Shown: positions 9,801 to 21,500 of the stretch, one piece after another
Position numbering within the stretch: position 1 is the first letter of the stretch
Layout of the letters: each line of letters starts with the position of its first letter
DNA from: Chondrus crispus
Lineage: Eukaryota > Rhodophyta > Florideophyceae > Gigartinales > Gigartinaceae
Direction: 5' to 3'
NCBI RefSeq assembly: GCF_000350225.1
Contig: NW_005179008.1
Location: 1-64,000, forward strand
Length of the DNA stretch: 64,000 nucleotides
Position numbers and translations under genes: made by a program
The notes under the pieces: generated by a model
The model's input: only the letters and a program-made list of their open reading frames with translations
Databases searched by the model: none
What the model was told of the DNA's origin: nothing

Positions 9801-10930
9801 TAACGAAACTTCACAACTATCCCGCACGTGATATGATCCTCCTAGTGCCACGAAACAGAGGGACCAACCGCCGGCAAAAGTCAACAACCTGAAAGTGCTG
9901 CGAATTTCAGGGGCACAGCTAACAGGCTCTACCCCCCAAAAACCGCCATCTGTGGCAGGACGAAGACGACTATCCGCAGCCATGTCGATGAAAAACATCC
10001 TCAGGCATGACGAAGACGATCATCGACAGACACAACTGTTGTGTCTGTTGCAGCTGCATCAATATTGATAATACATGTAGGTACTGGCCTATGAAACGCT
10101 TGTTTTCACATCCATCAACAGTGTCGTCAGGCAGCGATTCCGTTATCATTCCTTACATTTAGTTTAGTGCTTTACAACCATTGCAAATGTAGTCCGCAAA
10201 ACATTACATCACCAATTCCTAAACACTACAAATGTCGTCCAGCAACATTATATTGTCGTCTCAGAACAAGTATCAACTACCATCCAAAACCAATATAAGT
10301 ATTACTTCTGAAAACCACGATTATAGTGTTCACGAACGATACGTTTATTGCTATTCCGACATATTACATGTAACGTGCACAGAACGATGAAAGTAATAAT
10401 TCAAAATATTACTAATATATATTGTCGTTGGACAACATTACCAGTGTTTATTCGAACGTTATATTTCACGTTTCTGTACGATATAAGTAATAATACAATT
10501 AATGAATATTTTATATTGTCGTTGGACAATGTTTAAAGTGTTTCAAGGAACATTATATTTAACATTTCTGCACGTTGCATTTAGTGCCATCTAATATAAT
10601 TATATATAGTGTGCTGAAATGATTCATTTATCGTTTCTACAGACAGTGCCTATAATGTTCACATACGCTACGTATAGTGTTTCAATAACACATTATAAGT
10701 AACGTCCATTGTTGATGTTTTAATGTTTACAATGACATTATATCTATTGTTCACGGCTGATGCAAGTGGTACCCGAATTCTGATGTTTTCATCGTACACG
10801 GACGTTTTATTATCATTCCTGGAATGCTGATGTATTGTTGTCCGGACAATACTATTCTGGTATCCCAAAAACGTATCGTCCAAAAACATTACATATATCA
10901 TGACACGATATTACTTTAATGTTTCGGAAT
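9801..10930. other. AT-rich, gene-free stretch with a recurring degenerate motif
   Basis: I see no gene here. From about 10150 the sequence becomes AT-rich and reuses phrases such as TATTGTCGTTGGACAA (about 10418 and 10512), a variant TATTGTTGTCCGGACAA (about 10832), and AACATTATATTTAACRTTTC (about 10460 and 10550). This is an eroded tandem repeat in mixed orientations, not coding sequence. Confidence 0.6.
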
Positions 10931-11110
10931 ACTACAAGTATTGTTGTTCCTGGTACTTTGCCTCTGCACTGGAGTGGCGGTGAAGGCGTTTCCGGTCGGT
11001 ATGGAATCTTGTGGGACACAAACGGAGGGCCTGTGGCCCGTGCTTCACGAGCGTGAGCTTCACGACGAAGCCCATTCGGTTCCAGACGATTGGAACCTGT
11101 AGGAAAATGG

Positions 11111-11632
11111 TCAAAAGGGCGCAACAAAACAGGACTCGGTCGAGACACGTCGCGAGCGTTTGCGGACGTTGAGGATATATCCGATCCTCTCTCGCAGCCG
11201 ATTCGCGCGGCTTCGTTTCTGATTCACTTGAGCGGCTAGGCGCGAGAACGCGCCCATCTGCTCTGCGGTCAGGTCAGTTGACCTATCGGGGATAAGGCTC
11301 TCGCAAAGGACGAGTCGAGATTCGATCGTATCGACGTGAGCTCGGAGGCTCTCAAGTCCTTGCGTGAAAGATTGGTATCGACCCAACATTAGGTCACGGA
11401 GATTGTCTCGGCAATGCTCGTAGAAATCATCATAGACGTCGGTACGGAGCGCTTTCCGTATATCCTCGAGGTTTCGAAGCATCCTCTCGTACGAATCCAT
11501 GTAGGGAGCACCTTGAGTTGGGCGAAAGTCGGAAGCATGTTCAACGACTCCGCTCGGTTCAACCGGCGGTGGGATCGGAGCGGACGGATCCGCGGCTTCG
11601 GAACCAGCGAGAAAACGATGAGGCGAACTCAT
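11111..11632 (-). pseudogene. Gag-like N-terminal protein of an LTR retrotransposon fragment
   Basis: This 173-codon ORF begins 66 bp downstream, in minus orientation, of the primer-binding site. It has a Pro-rich head and a long helical segment (residues about 45-150: YERMLRNLEDIRKAL, LRAHVDTIESRL, TAEQMGAFSRLAAQVN). The same AEQMGAF-type motif appears in the gag region of the inner element at 48.4 kb, so the two elements are related. The ORF ends at 11111 and no pol follows: DNA downstream becomes the AT-rich stretch, so the element is 3'-truncated. Confidence 0.6.
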
Positions 11633-11697
11633 ATCGACGAGGCGACGGTTGCCAACGATATTGCTTTGCGCAGCAAACGTAGCGTGCGCTCACACTT

Positions 11698-11713
11698 CTA
11701 GGTCGGGAGACCA
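11698..11713 (-). other. Primer-binding site of a minus-strand LTR retrotransposon
   Basis: On the minus strand this reads TGGTCTCCCGACCTAG, starting with TGG as expected for pairing to a tRNA 3' CCA end. One base (11714) separates it from the LTR. The same 16-mer sits beside the 5' LTRs of two other elements in this window (48943-48958 and 61440-61455). Confidence 0.8.
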
Positions 11714-11714
11714 G

Positions 11715-12479
11715 TGTAGTAGAACGTGCCGCGCTCGACCGGCTTCGGGTAGCGGGAGCTGCGACAAGTCGTACTGTAGTTCGAGGCGTGCGAGACGCGA
11801 CGAGTGCCGTGCACACGTGTAGTAAGAACCACAAAACAAGACGGAAGGGAGTTCGGTAGCTGGTTGGTAGAGGTTTTGGTAGAACTGTGTGGGTTCGACA
11901 CAACGATGCCACGAAAGGCAGATCGACGTCCTCGACGTGGTAACTCGACGCCGTGCGGAGGCGACGCCGTCACGGAGGACGAATCCGGGCGCTATGCGGA
12001 GCGCTCGTCGTGCGTTACCCCTGCGGTGGAGTACTTTTCGTTGTACTCGATGTACAAAAAGGGAAGACGAAAACGTAGTCAGGCGAAAGACTTAGGCACA
12101 AAACCAAGGGACAAAGGGGTCGGCCCTCGAGATAATGCCACTGCGTTGATCGATGATCCCCTCGAGTCCTTCCCCTTCCCTACTTTATTATATCTACTAC
12201 TGTAGTCCCCGTTCTTACAGTGCCAGACTGTAACGGTACGACTACACGTCGGGCAGTAACGGTCCTGCACTTGGGCGCCAGCGAGGTACGCCGGTATCAT
12301 ACATTAGACGGTATGATTCGAGTACAGTACGTACACGGACGCGAATTGCGCTGCCCAACTTACCGGGCGATAAGGTAATTACCTTTCGAATTGGGAATTA
12401 ACCAATGCGGTCCTTGTCATACGCCAATGGGTGTTCGAGTACAGTATGTACACTAGTAGACACTTGGCGATATACCGCA
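11715..12479 (-). repeat. 5' LTR of the truncated element, 765 bp
   Basis: Its right-hand end and inner end match a solo LTR at 34031-34774 in the opposite orientation. On the minus strand the LTR runs TGCGGTATAT...CTACTACA, i.e. TG...CA ends. The flank after 12479 is GTTTC; a matching target duplication was not found on the left because the 3' part of the element is lost. The LTR insertion abuts the start of the Helitron relic. Confidence 0.8.
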
Positions 12480-12489
12480 GTTTCTCAAT

Positions 12490-15000
12490 ATAACAGACAA
12501 GAGCTGACCAAACAACCCCAGAGAGACATGAGCGTCAAGACTCAAACCGAAGATCTACAGAAGCGGCCAGAGCGGAAGGAAAAACTCGCCTAACAGATTC
12601 ACAGCGCGAAAAGGATCGCATTGCGGCACGAGGCGCAAGAGCGGAGAAATCTATTCCTATTCGTGAGGCGCGGCAAGGATCCGACTTCCAGGCTGGAAGT
12701 GCTTCCTGACAGCTCTTCCCCCACTAACCGAATTCTCGCCTTCGTACCGCGATCGCCGCATGATCCGTATTGAGTGTTTGCACTGCAAAGCTCTGCATTT
12801 CGTCCAAGAACGAATCGTGAGCAGCTCTGCCGCAAGGCCCATGTTTTGTACACGCTATGGGAAGTGGAAGCTGTCACTGCCCCTTCTCACCGACTGGCCA
12901 GCTCTTCTGCGCTCTCCTCTCATCGAGGATACTCCAACGTCCCGCCGTTTCCGAAAGAATATTCGAGCATGCAATGCAGCCCTGCCTATGGTACCACGGA
13001 CACGTGTCCGTGGTCGCCAATTGGGTGAACAGAAGGCCTAGTCCATCCACTTTTGATCCCACAATAACGATGCACGTCGAGATGCACCATTTCATGGGTC
13101 CCATGATGCCATCCAAGGGGCGGGGGACTTCCCTTGCTTCCGATTACATTCACGACATGAACTACGCCACCCAGACGCGCATAAGTCTTGGAAACTCTAG
13201 ACGACTGGAAGAGGCACATATGGCGCAACTGACGCACATGCCGCAACAAGGCAACCCCTTTGTGCAGACATTTCTGTGTATGAGAGAATGGGCTCAATCT
13301 CCTCACAACAACACTCCAGCCACGTACCAGATGGTCATCCATGCCGACCCCTGGCCAAGTCATGAGCACGTGCGCCGGTACAATGGCCACGAAGCTTCTG
13401 AAATGGCAGCATTGATCCCTGGAAATAGAAATGAAGACGGAGAGATTGGGCGGAGAGATATAGTCGTGCGCAGGGGAGGGACTCTAAGCAGTAACGAGAA
13501 CGAAGTGCTGGATCCGACTTCAGTCAGTCATCGTGCATAGGAGTCACTGAGTTACGTGCTACTGTTCCCGAATGGTAGAGATGGATGATATCCAGAGCTT
13601 CGATTCTACATTTTTCTGGACTGCAGACGTACCAAGGTTACTCCGATGATGTACTACGGATGGCATTTGTTGGAGAGAGCAGGCGACTTCAGCCCAATCC
13701 TGCACGCAGCACCACTCTTTCAGCAATATTTGGTTGACCAGTTCAGCAAAATAGAGGCAGAGAAGCTTTCGTATCTTCACCACAAACAGAGGCAGCTCCG
13801 AGCGGCGGAATACACATCGCTGCGTGACAGCCTACGAGACTCCGGTCGTGCTGAAGATGAAGCCGACGCCGTGCGTGCGGGACAACAGTTCATTCTCCCT
13901 TCCACGTACATTGGAGGTGACCGCTAAATGAGACAGTAAGTGTAAGAAATCATTGCCCTATACAACTAAATTGGCCACCCGGACATCTCCGTCACCATGA
14001 CATACAATCCAAGCTGGTTGGAGATCAGAAGAGCCCTACTGCCCATCCAAACGCCTCAGGACCGATCGGATCTGTGCGCACGTGTGCTCCGTCCCCAAAT
14101 GAAAGATATTATGTCCTCTGTCATACATGAAGAAGTACTCGGAATCGTCGTTGCCCATGTAAGAGTCACCAAATTTCAGAAATGTGGTCTTTCGCATTCT
14201 CACGTCGTATTTTTCGAAGATGAAGTCTCCAAGAATGATCAGCGTACTCGAGTACGCAGATCATTATCTCTGCCGAGATCCCGTCTTCTAAAGATCCAGA
14301 ACCGCAAGAGGTCGTGCTCAAGCCTATGATTCACAATCCATGTGGAGAACACAATCCAACAGCCGTGTGCATGGGCGAGCGGTACTGCAGCAAAGGGTTT
14401 CCAAAATCGTTCAAACACGAAACCAGCCAGTCTGACAGTGAGTACTACATCACGTACCACAGAAGGTCCCCCTAAGCAAGTGGCGTCTCTATCGAGCGAC
14501 CCTCTCGTATTGGCCGACGAAAGCAACCCTTCGTGGTCGACAACTCCAGGGTCATTTCCGACAGTCCCGCGCTTCAACGGTCGTTCGCTTTCCATTTGAA
14601 TGTTGAACTCTGCGTGTCACGCGTTGGTGGAATCAAATACCTCTTCAAGTATGTATGCAAGGGACAAGACCGAGTGGCCATTGAAAGCATTGCTGCGAAC
14701 AAGTGCTCAGAAGAAATCTCCAACTTCCAAGATGCCAAATACGTTTCCGCATCGGAGGCGGCATGGAGATTATTCTCCTTTGACATTGTAGATCGTAATC
14801 CTCCAATAGTAAGATTTGCAGTGCTTCTGCGCAACCGCCATACGGTGTACTTTGACGAAGGGAGAGAACAGGAGGCCGCCCTTCCACCAGCACCAGGCAC
14901 GAAGCTGACAGAGTGGTTTAAAGGCAACAAAAAGTACCCAAGTGCGAAGCATATTCGGCAGCAAAAGTTTCCAAGGTACTTTCCATTCATCGTGATTGGC
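12490..15000 (+). pseudogene. Decayed Helitron Rep/helicase-like protein (Rep part only)
   Basis: Fragments in several plus-strand frames follow the Helitron N-terminus and Rep order: a zinc-like C-x2-C-x-ALHF (about 12775), SRRFRKNIRACNAAL, NPFVQTF (about 13250), HADPWPSHEHVRRYNGHEA (13340), RRDIVVRRGGTLSS, MMYYGWHLLERAGDFSPILH (13646), FSKIEAEKLSYLHHKQRQLR, MTYNPSWLEIRRALLP (13997), then the HUH-type motif GLSHSHVVFF (about 14185), NPCGEHNPTAVCMG, NVELCVSRVGGIKYLFKYVC (about 14600), the Tyr-bearing Rep motif, and ASEAAWRLFSFDIVDRNPP. Frameshifts and stops separate the pieces. GLSHSH replaces the usual GLPHAH. The SF1 helicase part is absent: the sequence is lost at about 14990, where a fold-back structure begins. 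Helitrons move by rolling-circle replication; this copy cannot. Confidence 0.85.
12993..13014. repeat. 22 bp perfect palindrome
   Basis: ACCACGGACAC followed by its exact reverse complement, with no spacer. It lies inside the Helitron relic at a point where the protein similarity is interrupted, so it may be an inserted or excision-derived sequence. Confidence 0.85.
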
Positions 15001-15105
15001 AATCATGCAATCACGCAATCACGCGATCACGACATTAATTTAACGTCGTTCTGCATCGTTCCTCTCTCCAACGTGTGCTACTTGTAGCTGTAAGCACATT
15101 TCCAC

Positions 15106-15152
15106 GGCTTTGCATGTGCATGTGTTAAGTTAACACATGCACATGCAAAGCC
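15106..15152. repeat. Perfect hairpin, 23 bp arms and 1 bp loop
   Basis: Left arm 15106-15128, loop base 15129, right arm 15130-15152. The arms are exact reverse complements (GGCTTTGCATGTGC... and ...GCACATGCAAAGCC). Confidence 0.95.
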
Positions 15153-15209
15153 ATGGAATGAAGCAAGAAGTGCGTTAATAGTGTTAACGCACTTCTTGCT
15201 TCATTCCAT
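15153..15209. repeat. Perfect hairpin, 26 bp arms and 5 bp loop, abutting the previous one
   Basis: Left arm 15153-15178 and right arm 15184-15209 are exact reverse complements (starting ATGGAATGAAGCAAG), with loop TAGTG. It begins on the very next base after the preceding hairpin. Confidence 0.95.
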
Positions 15210-15428
15210 TTCACGTTTGGCATTTGAATGGGGTTTAAATCTTTTAGAATTGCAAGGTGCATTACAGGAGGTTGGAGCACAAGATTAATTTTAAGTCGAT
15301 TGTTTATTTCTTTAATGAGCATGACTATTTTTTAGGAAACGTAATATAAACAACCAACCACAAGGGAGCAGGCACCATTTATTGACGTGATTGCGTGATT
15401 ACGTGATTGCCAATCACGATGAATGGAA

Positions 15429-16459
15429 TGGCCCTGAAAATCCACGAAAACTGCAACAAAGGGGGATCTCCCCAGGTGTTGCAGTCTTCGCGAGGGCACT
15501 GCCCCCGCTGCCACCCTTCCAAAATATTGTTCCTCGATGCGGACTTGGCTCGGCGCGCGAAGCGTGCACGGAGCCGACTTGTCGCCGTCTAAATTTATCG
15601 ATTCTACAATTGTCACCCTCCGACTGGTCCAATTCCCGAACGTGTCACCCCTAGAGTGATACATTTAGCCATTTAAAAAATGACGCAGGTGCGGCAGGAG
15701 ATCGAAGATCTCGTCGAAATGTTGCCCGGTGGGCTGCAGGCCCTCACGATGTGACCAAAAGAAACCCCCAGGAACGATGCTGTTCCATTGATGCCCCTCT
15801 CCTTCCTGGAGACCTGTGCATTTATAGAACGACATACAGTACCGAATTAAAATCCCATGTAGAGCTACCCAATAAACGAGATATTCCTCTCCTCCCTAAG
15901 CGTTTTGGTTTCTTGAGAGACTATGTATTAGCAGTAGCATTACTCTCTAACCATTACCCCTCAGCTGTCACTGTGGCAATGGCATTAGCTAAGGGAGCAA
16001 CTCGAATTGGGTCTACAGGGGTTTGGATCTAAATCAAGGGAATTGTGGCTTGTTACAATAGCACAAGTGTCATCTCCATATTTGTTAAGTAGGCAGGACT
16101 AGTGTGCTTTTAATCTTTTCTCGTTTTGTATCGCGTGAATACTTCTCTGTCATGCATTATCACGACAGGATATTGTGACAAGACGCTCCGACGAAATACA
16201 TGTGCTTTCAGTAGAAAAATGCATCAGTAAAACTGTCATTGTCAACTCCTCTCTTCTTGATACATTCATTATAATATTATATTATAATGGATATAAAATT
16301 GAATATTATTCTACCACATGTCAATTGAGCGCAGACGAAAACGGTACTGGTAAGTTTTTGTTTTCTTCGTCAAAGAAGTTTTCCTCTGAGTAGCCAGCCC
16401 GTTGCCGGATGCGTATGTGAGTTTATCGCTCTTCGTCTGGAGACGAAGCTAGATCCAAA
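15429..16459. other. Gene-free stretch
   Basis: Only short frames occur (for example 15751-16032 on the plus strand, 93 codons, no recognisable motif). The part 16250-16320 is AT-rich. Nothing could be supported as a gene. Confidence 0.4.
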
Positions 16460-18580
16460 ACTACAAAGTTGGTGGACAAACGGCAAGAACGAGGGCTGTC
16501 ATCATACCCTTGCGATGGCAGTGTCGGAGGATTTCATTAGGTTATATTAGTTCTTCATGGACGACAAAGAGGGAGATGACTGCGGACAGGAAAAGAGTAA
16601 TATTGTCCCTCAATATTGGCCGAGAGGGGAACTCGATGTAGAAAAGAACAATGGTCATCACAGAGGTCTGCTGAAGGCTGGATATCAACGAAGCGGAAGA
16701 TTGTAATACCTTCTGCTCGCCTGAGCTCAGCTGGCCCGCAGATGGCAGTCGATCAAAAGCTCCACGGCGGGTAGGTTGACCCTGAGGGGAACCTGCATGA
16801 GGACGAAGGCAAGCTGTCTCGTCCTCACTTGCAGTACTAGGCCCGATCGACCGTTCAACCAATCGTGGTGTAAGCATATGCAGAGTACTCCCTTGATTAC
16901 TATCTGTATTTCTTAGGCCAAGCACTGAGCGTCAGTCCGCCCGCTGCTCTCTTTAAAGGACTGGTCTATCTGACCAGATATGTCTCGGGCAGCTGTCGTC
17001 ACCGATAAGAAACGACGTCGACGAAGAGTGCAGAAATATGCAGCCGCTTGATTACAATAATAAAGGCAGCACGCTGAGAGGATCCTGGAAGAAGAACTAA
17101 CGCGGTGACTATTGCCTACCTACTTGCTGTCCTTCCCTTATATTTACCTCTGCAGCCTGCATTTCTCTTGCTGATCAGCGTGGATCCTATGGCGCCCGGC
17201 GATTTGTTACAACATTACAAAGTTGGAGCGTGAATGAGGTTCATGGAAACATATCGTGTGGCAGTGTTTTTCTCCAATCGCGCTGACCTGGTGGCATTAG
17301 ACGTTTTCGGAGACCCTGACAGATGGTTGATGAACGAAAGGCAGGTTTGTGGAATGCAGAGCAAAAATGGAGTTTCATAGGTAGTCTCCTGCCTTTATAT
17401 TCTTCCATGAACTAAAACGGGCTTGTACAATTCGAGGACATTATTCATACACATTTCAGAATTGGGGCATGCTATATTACTCTAACGTATGTTGTACGCA
17501 ATCCACTTCTCTCACGCCATGGGCGAAATTTATTGATGGCACGTATGGAATTGGAGAGAAAATAGTTCCGTTTTCTTTAGAAGGAAAATCCGTTCTTCAG
17601 ATGTAATAGCGGCGCAGAACACTATCCCTGGACACATGCAAGGCTCTTGTTAACTCGGACTGTAAATAGAGCAATATCTCAGGGGGTCTGGCTCGTTGTC
17701 ATATTTGTATATTGCCCCTTGAAGAGACAGGATTGCCCATAGCTCGGGAAGAGTGAGATGAAAACAGTGTCCCCTGGACCAGTGAGATAGTCCGCCCAAA
17801 ACTTGCTTCTGTGAGTGAAGGTGAAACCCGAAGAGAGAGGGGGCTATCAATCATGCTTCGTTCATCACCTCGAGGACGCTCTAGAGTTTAGGTTAGGGTC
17901 TGAAGGATTCGCGCCAACAGTTGTGCAGCTATGTATGTAAATTGTATTGCGCTCTGGGCACTCAAGAGAACGCTTTGCGACTTCAGCTTCCTTGCCTTAT
18001 TATCTTGTCCCTCAACAATTCGCGGTCAATGTAAATAGTTTTCGATATCTCACAAGCTTCCAAGCAAACTTTTAGCTAATGCTGCTCATGTCTGTCTTCT
18101 ATATTAGTTCTAAAGAGAAGGGACTGCAACTTCAATAAGCTCAGCTAGTTCAAGAAGCTCATAGATATCATCCATGCCACTCTCAGACGACAGAATGTCC
18201 ATCTTTTCCAGAAACAACAGAGGAGAATTGCGTCTGGTAAAATCAATGAATGGCTTTCTGCCATATAATGCACCACTCAATGATAATAACTTCACCCTCT
18301 CCTGCCGCTCCAGACAAATCCTGTTGCCAAGAAGAAAAAATTCTCTTGAAAGCGAGCGAGTAAATTGTGCTGCTCTATACGAAACTCTAACAGAGGGATT
18401 AATAGCATAATTTGAATCTCAACATCATCGTTCAAAACGGGCGCTGTGCATATACGAACGACAGTTATGGGGGCACGTATACCCTATGTTAAGGCAACTT
18501 AATTAGACGTCCAAGACAGAGCACTGTATATTAATCATTTGATTCTCACTGTGGCATGAAAGAAGCTTTTATACAAGCAT
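16460..18580 (-). repeat. Copy A of a 2.1 kb unit, inverted and circularly permuted relative to copy B
   Basis: Read on the minus strand, this copy starts ATGCTTGTATAAAAGC (18580) and ends CCAACTTTGTAGT (16460). The same sequence, nearly identical base for base, occurs on the plus strand at 24376-26557, but opened at a different point: the two ends of copy A are joined head to tail inside copy B at 24874-24876, with one extra G. Short frames inside it (minus 16542-16925, 17650-17850, 18110-18295) are repeated in copy B but match no family I know. No target duplication flanks copy A. Confidence 0.85.
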
Positions 18581-21500
18581 TTCTTTTTGAAGAGATCTGT
18601 CTGTAAAGCAAACAGTCCCTAACACAATTTTCATTCCTGAGAGTCCAAACATGTCTGTTTTTAGCTCTGGATTATTTGGTGGGCAGGGACGTCCCTGAAT
18701 ATGTAGAACGTTTCTATTCATAACAACTTATTTCCTCAAGAACTCATCTGTGGTCGTCGCAGCCCCACGAAGGAAATATGTTCATCTTGCTCGACATACC
18801 AATTCCAGCAACACATTCACGACACAGTTTTTGGGTTGAAACGATTTTGAATGAGATTACTTGCAGCGCCCATAACCTTTTACATAGATGTACTGGCCCA
18901 GAGGGGTTTTTTACCTGTGGAATAACTGCCTTCTGTCTGCAGGATTGCGAAGGCAGTAGAAGAACGAAGTAGGTGTAAGTGCTCTCCACGGCATAGAAAG
19001 AGAAACAATTCTTTTCTGGGGCATATTGCCATTCTGCGCCGTACTCTTCTCAAAGACGGAACGGACATCATTCGGGGAAAAGCAGGCGCGTATGGAGGTC
19101 GCACTAAAAACGTTTAATGTCACATTTAGTTCCTTTTCTGAGACAAATGCCGTTCGTGGCAAGTTGTGGCATGCTTTGCTTGGATGCATTGTCGTTTAGT
19201 TGCTGCATCCGACACCCTCTATATTTTACGTTATGCTTCCAAGAACACGAGACGGTGAGGACTGAACTGTATATTTGAGGCATTGCATCAAGAGTGATGT
19301 GCTGTGCACGTTGAAGGTGGTCACTGGAGTGAGTTTGACTCCGGCTACAGTACGTTACAAAATACTGCACGTACCGCAGAACGAAAATACCCGTGCCGGC
19401 GCTGACGTACTTTGTCAAACCTCTCACGAGCTAGTACGAGTGGCGCAACTCAAACATTTGAGGTTTTTATATCTATAGTGAAGTACTGTTTCGCATACTT
19501 TATTCTGGGCTTGTGGTGCTTGTGAATATCATTGACTCTCATGTCAATGGCGGATTTGTCTGGTACCAATACTCAACCATGAGATCATTTTCGACATTGG
19601 CACATCCAATAATAGAACCCCTGCACTCTTCGCATGGACATGCTGTCCTTCGTCACAAGAGATGTGCAGTGTCTGAGGTGATTTTTCTTGGCTTGAGGGG
19701 TGCAAAACTTAACACCGTTGTACACTCATGCTATGACCCTCTTCAGACTTCGTCTTGGGGGTCATGTGCATAAATGGAATGTTTGTTTGTGTTCCATTGC
19801 GCCACTGCACTACTTTAAATCAATCGCTGGTTCTTGTCCGTTCGTGATCAATCTGCTCATATAACGGGCGCCTTGCCACGGTAGGTCAGAAAGGCCATCA
19901 CTAGTTTTCTTGCTGCTTAATTGATCCATACCCCTCACCCCCCAATGCGGTGCCATGCCTACGTCTTACATGTTCTATTTATGGAAACTTGCGGGCGCTA
20001 TGTAGCACACCTTATTCAGTGATTTGCCACTCCGGCTGCATTCAACATCGAATGAGAGGTCTTTCAGCGGGAGTTTTTAGGAGTATCAAATCAGGGTTTC
20101 TGTGAGGTTCTCCTTTCATTGGCAGGGAAGGATTTAGCTCCGTTTTTCTTTTCTGAAGTTGACACTGGCCAGAAGGCTGACAAAGACGACATTGACGGCT
20201 GAGTGAGAGCTCCGATGTGGGACTTTCCATGTTTTGAATACGCTGCGTGGCTCCCTCCGCCCCATGACAGTTTTAATTTCTACGTTCTGGATCTGCGGCG
20301 GCCCACTCTCTCTTAGGCGGGCCGCAAGCTCAAAGCCTACGTTTACTGCTCTGTTTCTATTACCATGTCAAACTACTCTCTCGGATAATGTGCTGTATCT
20401 TTTTTACACAGTAATTTAGGCATACTATTCACAAAGCCCTGCCACTGGCTTACGATCTGTAGAAATGTGTGCAGCCAGTATTTCCTACAACATTCAGTGG
20501 GGAACTCAACTTTACTGAGAACACCTCGGGAGACTAGGGGTGATCCCGAGATCAATAAACTTTTCACATTACACAACCGCTCACATGTTCTGCTACACCC
20601 GCAATATAGTACTCCATATATTGAGCCTATATATAGCTCCTCTCGATACTAGACATTATTTCAACTAACATAACGTTTTCTATGAAAAGGCAAGTGTTAA
20701 AGGCCGGCGTCGTCCGCGGAGAAACAATTGAGACTCGCAATACCGCAGCAGGTTGAAAGAAATCCAAACCCATCGCAAACCTCTTAAATGCAGATACAGT
20801 ATCAAACATCAAAATGATTTCGTTGTTTATGAAGCTTCCATTTTGACTGTACCTTTAGCCCCGCGTATATTGACGCCACGTCACTGTGCTGAAGACACGG
20901 TTGGTTCATTCGACATCATCTACAAGCTTGTAAACAAAGATATCTGTAGATTGAAGCGTGAAGGGTAGCAGGCCTATCAGGCAGTTGAAGGAAAATCTGT
21001 CGGGTAAATAGAATCATGAATAAATAATAAGGCAGTGACTGCATGCAGCATTGAGAAACTGATTTGCAGTGAATTCCAAGGCATGTATTGTGCCGTCTGT
21101 TAAACTGTTCATGCTTCGTTTTGTGTGTCAAGATGCCTAGCATGAGTCTCCGCAAAGAGACTTCTATTGATTGTTCAATCCTTTCTTGAGGTCTGCATCT
21201 TATGCGCCTCACCAGAGTCGGACGGATTTTCACGTCTATCAATGTATGTGGGATATTTTTAGGGAAAATTGCATTTTTACTGTAGAGGGAGATTTTATAC
21301 TGTAGTCCGAGATTTTATTTGAATTTTAGAGAAGCGCACGCGTACGGCCCGGCGGAATCCGGGCCGGACGCGTGGACGCTTCTGGAAGGAATTTCGTAGA
21401 AATAAAAGAGAGAGGGTGACGGGCGCTGCGGGGAAAAAGGGGTGGAGAGGACACTCGGCCGACCCTCACCACAGAACGGCACGCTCCCCAAAGCCGCCTC

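Larger units (their letters stand above)
14981..15428. mobile_element. Fold-back (inverted-repeat-bounded) element, 448 bp
   Basis: The outer 43 bases (14981-15023) are the reverse complement of 15386-15428 with two mismatches. Both ends contain TTCCATTCATCGTGATTGGC and then an 8 bp tandem motif (AATCACGC-like, three to four units). The centre carries two back-to-back perfect hairpins. No ORF of note is inside. The left end overlaps the last Helitron codons, so the element either inserted there or captured them. No direct target duplication is visible outside the repeats. Confidence 0.75.

Noticed and set aside
21330..21500. GC-rich patch as an RNA gene
   Set aside because: It has a short inverted repeat but no tRNA or rRNA layout.
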